64,000 bases of DNA from Cercophora sp. LCS_1 (taxonomy: Eukaryota > Ascomycota > Sordariomycetes > Sordariales > Lasiosphaeriaceae): contig JAPZLL010000019.1 in assembly GCA_036250225.1 (NCBI GenBank), forward strand, positions 310,001 through 374,000, read 5' to 3'. Each line of letters starts with the position of its first letter. Position 1 is the stretch's first letter. The position numbers and the translations under genes were made by a program. Below are positions 58,055 through 64,000 of this stretch, one piece after another. The notes under the pieces are model-generated. The model saw only the letters and a list, made by a program, of their open reading frames with translations, had not been told where the DNA came from and ran no database searches.

Positions 58055-59131
58055 TTTTTTTCGGCTGTTGATTGCTGTGCGGGTGTTTGGTGCCGGGCTC
58101 AAGATGTGCTGGAGATTGAGTTGGAGAGCAAAGATGCGAGAGTGATGCTTCGAAGGATGGACGACGATGTTCACTGCTCCTTCTTGATCTGGTTGTCTGC
58201 CTTACACCACGATGACGTTATCAATCAAACTAGGTTCGTTGATTTCCTATCCAAGTACAATATGGCTGGTTCGTTTTCATTTCGACCTCCACGAGGTTTT
58301 CGCTCCTTTCAAGCGACCAATATCGATATTGGACGACGCAATGCTAGCCAACTGCCAATGCTACTGAAGATACCTATCGTCAAGAAACTGGGGGTGTGAT
58401 CTGAAGCAACTCCAATGACCCACGAAGCAACCTGTTGCAACCTATTGGGTGCCACAAAATCTTCTACATTACCACCATTCTGGGTTCCGCCTTTCCTGTC
58501 AGGGACTTGGTGGCATCGTTAATGTCAACCAGCCCCTGGACCTGTCTTCTTCCCACTCACCACATACAACAAACACAAACACCTCACTTCTGAGACCTGT
58601 GCCACCAATGATGGCAACCGTGGCAACCGAATCCTGTTTGGTGGCTGATCGTCATCATGCATTGATTCAGACCACGGGATATGCAAGAGCCAGACATGGG
58701 ACGAGCAAGGAACTATCACCAAGTTAACGAACAGCAACAAATCATGGAATTAACTACACCGTAATCACGCCCCATTGAATCCTCCCTCAAACAACCCGAG
58801 TTGTGTGAACATCACTGGTATCCGTAGCCATCATCTCTGTTGTTCGCTTGATGGCTCGCTCATATTTACGCCCCAAAAGGCAACCGCGTTGAGAGTAATC
58901 CGAGATCCTCATGTAATGCACCATCTAGTGACCAAAGGAAACCCGTGCCAATATGCCCATACCCGCATTACGTCTCTCGTAGGTACTGACTTCCCCAATT
59001 TTCGCCCTAGTTGTCTTATGAAAACGGCCCCGCATTCAGGGAAGAAAAGAAAGCACCGCTATCATATCGTCTGCCGTTTTGGCTCTCTGTACCACCACGA
59101 GGCAAACAATGCAAGGCTACGTGATGATAAA
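58055..59131. other. Intergenic, no gene seen
   Basis: 1.1 kb holding the promoter of the DUF7721-like gene and the 3' UTR of WC-2. Short open frames (up to 168 codons, 58775-59281 +) show no family features and partly overlap WC-2. Confidence 0.55.
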
Positions 59132-60816
59132 TCAGCTGGAAGGCTGTTGATCTTGGTTTATGACGCCGGCGTTGGCGTTCTTTTTCTTCTCCCTCTTTGC
59201 CCACCGCAGCCCGCAGGCGTTGCAGAGCGACTTGGGACCGCCGGGTCCTTTGCGCCACTCGGGCGACTCGAGGGTTCCTAGAGTGAAATGAGCGTGGGTT
59301 GTCTTGTTGATGGAAGCCAAATTACCCACCGCAATCGTTGCACACATACTCCTCCGCCACCTTTTGTTTCTTCTTTTTCTCACCGGTGCGTGGGTCTCGG
59401 TCCACTGGGATCGCGATGCCAGCATCGCCCCTGATTGTCATCGGGCTTCCCTTTCCAGCCATGGCGTTCCTGTTTCGGTCGCCCATCGGAGTCGTCCCCG
59501 TCAGGAGCTGTACCGCCCCGAGGTGGTCCGAACCGTCACGGCGCGTCATCCTCTCCAGGTTTTCTCTTGTCAGAGCGGAGCTCTGCGTGTGTGTAGGGCT
59601 GGTTAAGTGGGTGGGAGAAGTTGCGCTGTCCATCCCGGAAGCGTAGGGAGTCCCGATTCCTCGTGCTGTGGCCGTTGTTTCGGACGGCGTTGTCTCGGAG
59701 AGACCTTCGCGCAAGCTCGACTTGCCATCGGCAGTCTCTTCGGCCATTTCTTCGTCCCGAAGCTCCTGGATCTTCTTCGACAGCCGCTCGTGTTCGAGCT
59801 TGCTTTCGAGGAACTTATCCAACTCACCAGTAGCCTGGGTAGGGTAGGGCCTCGACATGACGAAGACGGCCTGACAGAATGCCTTTTGGTTATTTGGATT
59901 CGGGGCGAACTTGGCGGCCGCGATATGGGGGTGACCCGTCGACTCGAATATTTTCCACGTCCCATCCTTATGCTTGAGCCGGTAGTAGATGCGAAACTGT
60001 GTGCCCCGTGCTATCGCCTCGTTGAACTCAGCTTTGAAAACTCCGATGTCGTCGGGATGCATCAAATCGGGAAGAAATTTCTCGCGGAGCTCATCCGCCG
60101 TGTACCCCGTCAGCGTCTCGACGCTCGGCGATGCGTATTTGATCTTGCCCTCGGCATCGAGCAGCTGTATCATGTCTCGCAGTTCCTCGACGACACGTGC
60201 GGGCCAGTTGCGCCGCTTGGTGAACTCGGTCAGAGTGCCCATGCTCGACGTAGAGGAGCCCGAGTTCGCAGCTAGCGCCGTGGCAGTAGACCCCAGCATG
60301 GTCGAGGGTCGAGGGCCGCCGCCCGGCCGGTTGGGCGAGATGTACTCGTCGGCGGTCTGGAGGGGCTGACCCTGATCGTCGCCCACCGCCAAGGCCGTAT
60401 TGGCATCGGCGGCGGCGAGACCTGGAGCCGGCGCATAGGACTGCGACATTGGATTGCCAACACCGACGCCGACTCCAACGTCGAGATTCATGGAGAGTCC
60501 TTCGTAGTTTTGGTATGCGGTGGGGGGGTTGAGCATGCCAACCATCGCTGCATCTGTGGCGCTCATCTGCAGGAGGGCCAATGGGCCGAGACGTCAGTCG
60601 GCGGGGTTGCTTCTTTGTCTTGCGTCCTCAAAAGCGTCGCTTTCTCGGGATCAAACAATGGACGGCTAGGAACAAAAAAAAAAAAGAAAGCAGTAAAAAA
60701 CCACAATGGAGGATTGTTGGGGGGCTTCAGACCTGCATTTGGGGGTCGATTGCCATGTTCCTATAGTCAAATACAGGAGGCAGGTCGCCCCCCATGGGCG
60801 GAGGCGGTTGAGACAT
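59132..60816 (-). CDS. wc-2: White collar 2 (blue-light/circadian PAS-GATA transcription factor)
   Basis: Three exons, 60816-60733, 60566-59330 and 59277-59132, give 488 residues. The first exon encodes MSQPPPPMGGDLPPVFDYRN plus eight residues. The PAS domain (about 150-250) has LTEFTKRRNWPARVVEELRD just before it, then SPSVETLTGYTADELREKFL and HPDDIGVFKAEFNEAIARGT. The linker ends RGDAGIAIPVDRDPRTGEKK. The C-terminal GATA zinc finger is C-X2-C-X18-C-X2-C (CNDCG at 437-441; SLCNACGLRWAKREKKK), the X18 form of WC-2. WC-2 pairs with WC-1 through PAS contacts and binds GATC-type light elements to drive light-induced genes and the clock gene frq. The second intron (59329-59278, 52 bp) splits the finger after its second Cys. 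Expression is probably set by the 1.4 kb shared with RAD50. Confidence 0.95.
60674..60685. repeat. Poly(A) tract inside WC-2 intron 1
   Basis: Twelve A on the + strand (T on the transcript) lie inside the first WC-2 intron (60732-60567). A pyrimidine-rich stretch in the intron could help splicing; it is about 110 nt from the acceptor, so this is a weak inference. Confidence 0.7.
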
Positions 60817-62242
60817 TGTGTCCCAGCGGCAGGGGTGTGAAGGCGTCCTGTGAATGTGAGTGTGAGGCTACGCGGTGCTGCTGTTGCGGGTTGCTGCTGC
60901 AAGCCGATGAGCTGTCACGAAATATTTACACGCTCCAACGCAACGACCGAGGGACAACATCGATGGCGCTTTCGAGTATGCGCGCATTGCCGGCCTCGGG
61001 CGGAATGGAGTCCCGTTGAGGAGGAGTTCGCGGAAAACCGGGGAAGAACCGAGGAAGAAACAGGTGCAAAAAGAGAGTCGGGTTGATTCCCAAGAGAAAT
61101 TCTTGGAGTGGTGCAATCGCTCCTCTCTTCAGTCTGGTCTTAGTCGGCGAAGTTCTTGGTCGTCTGCCAGCGACGATCGCATGGGGCCTCGTGGTATTTG
61201 GGGGAGGGGGATGGGATTCCTTCAAATTCAGCATGGGAATCTCTCAACCGCCCCCACACCACTGCTTTGCTCCTGAACTTTCCAGGTTCCATCCAGCCCA
61301 ACAGCCAGTGGCGCGACGTCAGAGGCCCGGTAGTCATCAATCTTTGCCGCCGTCTTACAGATCCTCAGGGCGTGTCATGGCGCTACGGAGTACAGGCAAT
61401 CCAGCGCAGGCAGTCTGTCAACATCGGTACCGACGGCATGCTCTGGTGTTCATATTCCGTGGCCCGAATTCCCGCAAAATGCCTACGCAGCCGAGGGGTT
61501 GAAGAACATGGGGAGAACGGAGCATTTGGTCCAGACCCTCAGGGCTGCAGGGGTTCCTCTTGGCAGCCAATTGACCAGATCTCGGGTCAACAGATAGCGC
61601 TTTCATCTTTCAGGCCATCAAGACGCAGCATTTCCAACTCTAAACGGCCAAGTAAGTGGATACTTGGGCTGACGTCGCTGGACGCCACAAGGCGAGGGCT
61701 GCCGTTGGTCTTGTGGGACGCTGAGTCCCGAACCAAGAAGCTGTTTGTCGCCCATCAATGTTTCGCAGCAAGGCCAGGCCAATATATCGCCGCCGAAAAG
61801 ACATGGATACCGATGGCTGAGTGTCCGAGGGCGATAGAGGAGACATCTGTCTTTATGCTCTTTCATTTGAGACACCTCAGGTTACCATTCATGTTGTGCA
61901 GCCAGCAGAATCGGGGAGGACAAGCACTCGTGATATGCGGATGAGGTGGGGCAGAAGCCAGTGGCCTGATCGTTCCTTGCCCCGCTCATGCTTGGGGCCT
62001 GGACCCTGGTCAAGGCAGCTGCAAGTCCCGTGACAGCGTGGTTGAAGCGGCGCGTTGCTGCCTTGCCAGACCGAATCTAGTAGTTCGCGCGACCACGCGT
62101 TTCGATCCAAAATAAAACCGCTGAATAATACAACTTTGTGATCTTGATAACCTACGCCACTCTCACTCATTAGATTGATTGATGCCACACAGAGCAACTC
62201 ACCTGCGCATGACCACGCGATTCGTCGCATCTCATCTTCGTC
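60817..62242. promoter_or_regulatory. Divergent region between WC-2 and RAD50
   Basis: 1.4 kb between two opposed starts contains both promoters and leaders. An open frame of 262 codons (61156-61944, +) shows no recognisable family and I do not call it. A GATCGC hexamer at 61175-61180 resembles a light-element core, but a single hexamer is expected by chance. Confidence 0.5.
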
Positions 62243-64000
62243 ATGTCAAAAATTGAGAAGCTCTCCATTCTTGGAGTACGGTCCTTTGGGCCATTCCACC
62301 AGGAAACCATCGCCTTCAATACACCACTCACACTAATTGTCGGCTACAACGGCTCGGGCAAAACGGCACGTTCTTTCCTGGTGCATGATCCGTGGTCTGC
62401 CTTGCTGACTTCTTGCCAGACCATCATCGAGTGTCTCAAATATGCCACGACAGGCGAGCTGCCACCCAATAGCAAGGGTGGCGCCTTTATCCATGACCCT
62501 GATGTAAGTATCTCTCTTGACTACTACGCCATATGTCACACTAACGACAATGCTCAGCTTGCTGGCGAGAAAGAAGTCCTCGCTCAGGTCAAACTTTCGT
62601 TTCGATCAACGGTCGGTGAGGCCTATGTCGTCACACGGAACGTTTCGCTGTCAGTGAAGCAAAAAACCCGGAGGTTCAAGACCCTGGATGGGAGTCTATC
62701 CTTACGCCATAATGGCGAACGCAATGTTTTGTCTGCTCGCAACGTGGAACTCGAGAAGCTCGTTCCTGAGAAACTGGGCGTGTCTCCTGCCGTCCTAGAC
62801 TGCGTCATATTCTGCCATCAGGACGAGTCTCTCTGGCCCATGAGTGAGCCGGCCGCGCTCAAGAAGAGATTTGACGAGATTTTTGAAGCCCAAAAGTATA
62901 CCAAAGTCATCGATAACATCAAGTCCGTGCGGAAGAAGAAGGGCGATGAACTCAAAGTGCTTAAGGTCCACGAGAGTCACGAGAAGAACATGAAGGAGAG
63001 GTCGGAGAAGGTTGACGCGCAAATGAGCAACCTCACCACGGAAATTGAACAGTCCCGAGACAGATGCAACCAGCTTCTCCAGGAAATGGACGAAGAAAGC
63101 GTCAAAATTAAGGAGAAGTACACTCAGGCCAACGATTTCCTCAAAATCGTAAACGATCTACAGACGAAGCAGGAGAAGCTCGAGTACAAAAGGGAGGCGA
63201 TCGAGGAGCTTCAGAGCCGGATTGAGGAGATGTCCGACTCTGACCAGACCTTGAGGAATATCCTGGACGAGTACGAGAAGACAATCGAGAGGACAATTAG
63301 CGATCGTGCGAGCAAAACACGCCAATTCCATGAGCTCCAGGCCGAGCTCAAGTCATCACGGGAGAAGCACACGGCCAAGGCTGCAGAGCAAGGCAAGCAT
63401 CAATCTGACAAAGACAAATACGAACGGCAACTTGTTCTCCGAAGTCAGATGATCAAGGACGCTGCGGAGCGACATGAGATTCGAGGCTATGACGACGAGT
63501 TGGATGACCATCAGATCCAGGCCTTTTCCGATCGCATCCAAAAGATGTGGACTGACAAGAAACGCGAGCTGGAGCGACTTCAGCGTGAGAATGCAGCCGA
63601 GATCGACCAAAAAGCCGGCGTCATCGCAGAAAGGGAAGCCAAAAAGGCGTCGGTTCAGAAGGATCGCTCGTCCACCAGTCAGCGCATGGCCGTTCTTAGC
63701 AGGGATGTGTCGAAGCTTCAGACAGAGCTCGGCAGGCTGGATGTCGATGAAGGCGCCGAGGCTGTTTTGCGAACCGAGATGCGAGAGCTTGAGACGAAGA
63801 TCGAGACCGCCAAGGCAGACGAACAAACGGCGGATCTGGATGCTCAAGTGCAGACGGCACAGGATGAGATTTGGAAACTTGAAGCCCAGGCGGCGAAGCT
63901 CAACCGAGAACTTGTTGAGTGCAGCAGACTGGCAAGCGAACGAGCCCAGTTGGACTTGCGGAAGAAGCAGGTCATCGAGCGGCAGCGTGAACTGCAAATT
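62243..64000 (+). CDS. RAD50: DNA repair ATPase Rad50, N-terminal part (cut by window end)
   Basis: Exons 62243-62365, 62420-62503 and 62558 to the window end give the first 550 residues of a protein usually about 1300 long. The start MSKIEKLSILGVRSFGPFHQ opens the ABC-type N-terminal lobe with Walker A GYNGSGKT (34-41). Then come TIIECLKYATTGELPPN and FCHQDESLWPMSEPAALKKR (the Q-loop region), followed by a long coiled coil. Rad50 with Mre11 and Nbs1/Xrs2 senses and tethers DNA double-strand breaks. The first intron (62366-62419) starts GCACGT, a GC-AG intron; a GT donor nearby would put four or more extra residues into the P-loop helix. It is 54 nt, in frame and stop-free. The second intron is GTAAGT..CTCAG, standard. 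The gene runs off the right edge with no stop in the 481 codons of exon 3. Confidence 0.95.
   Translation, partial: MSKIEKLSILGVRSFGPFHQETIAFNTPLTLIVGYNGSGKTARSFLVHDPWSALLTSCQTIIECLKYATTGELPPNSKGGAFIHDPDVSISLDYYAICHTNDNAQLAGEKEVLAQVKLSFRSTVGEAYVVTRNVSLSVKQKTRRFKTLDGSLSLRHNGERNVLSARNVELEKLVPEKLGVSPAVLDCVIFCHQDESLWPMSEPAALKKRFDEIFEAQKYTKVIDNIKSVRKKKGDELKVLKVHESHEKNMKERSEKVDAQMSNLTTEIEQSRDRCNQLLQEMDEESVKIKEKYTQANDFLKIVNDLQTKQEKLEYKREAIEELQSRIEEMSDSDQTLRNILDEYEKTIERTISDRASKTRQFHELQAELKSSREKHTAKAAEQGKHQSDKDKYERQLVLRSQMIKDAAERHEIRGYDDELDDHQIQAFSDRIQKMWTDKKRELERLQRENAAEIDQKAGVIAEREAKKASVQKDRSSTSQRMAVLSRDVSKLQTELGRLDVDEGAEAVLRTEMRELETKIETAKADEQTADLDAQVQTAQDEIWKLEAQAAKLNRELVECSRLASERAQLDLRKKQVIERQRELQI

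Noticed and set aside
59604..60275. Plus-strand open frames across WC-2
   Set aside because: Antisense shadows of the PAS and linker coding sequence.
61156..61944. Open frame of 262 codons between WC-2 and RAD50
   Set aside because: Lies in a divergent promoter region, no recognisable motif, composition like other chance frames here.

Overview
This window is nuclear DNA from a filamentous ascomycete, most likely a Sordariomycete. Four things point there: a WC-2 light-receptor subunit, a Clr5-domain protein, an Ism1/Rok1/Rad50/kinesin-5 gene set, and many 45-140 bp introns with GT..CTAAC/CTGAC..AG signals. Base composition looks even, with no obvious AT-rich blocks. I could not compute composition or search databases, so species-level placement is left open.

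Layout: 1-6183 has no recognisable gene. 6184-7847 (-) is a Cps1-type GT2 polysaccharide synthase with three introns. 7848-20422 is a 12.6 kb stretch with no supported gene. 20423-21901 (+) is an unknown charged protein. 23018-24975 (+) is an amidase with two introns. 25228-27310 (+) is a Clr5-domain protein with an AT-hook. 27564-27645 (-) is a tRNA-Ala(TGC) with a 9-nt intron. 28063-31520 (-) is kinesin-5 (BimC/Eg5 class), divergent from the UPF0183/PHAF1 gene at 32087-33646 (+). 33898-34796 (-) is a Fax/Tom37-type GST-like protein. 35630-36546 (+) is a broken alpha-carbonic anhydrase. 37021-39162 (-) is the DEAD-box helicase ROK1. 39435-42337 (-) is mitochondrial isoleucyl-tRNA synthetase, divergent from an unknown nuclear-looking protein at 42584-43542 (+). 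43543-53011 is a second long gene-poor stretch. 53012-54183 (+) is SAM37/metaxin. 55478-57420 (+) is mitochondrial D-lactate dehydrogenase, convergent with a DUF7721-like small protein at 57500-58054 (-). 59132-60816 (-) is WC-2, divergent from RAD50 at 62243-64000 (+), which is cut by the window edge.

The genes are mostly conserved housekeeping functions: mitosis, ribosome biogenesis, DNA repair, and mitochondrial translation, import and lactate oxidation. There is no secondary-metabolite cluster, transposon, CRISPR array or defence island. Adjacent genes do not form a pathway, although three (ISM1, SAM37, DLD) act in mitochondria.

The points most worth a second look are: (1) a 54-nt, stop-free GC-AG intron immediately after the Walker A threonine of RAD50; (2) a GC-AG intron in kinesin-5 whose retention opens a roughly 200-codon alternative C-terminus lacking the BimC box; (3) an alpha-carbonic anhydrase with three independent lesions; (4) the two gene-poor stretches, which carry recurrent TACCTAGGTA-like motifs. 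I found no convincing new biological system.
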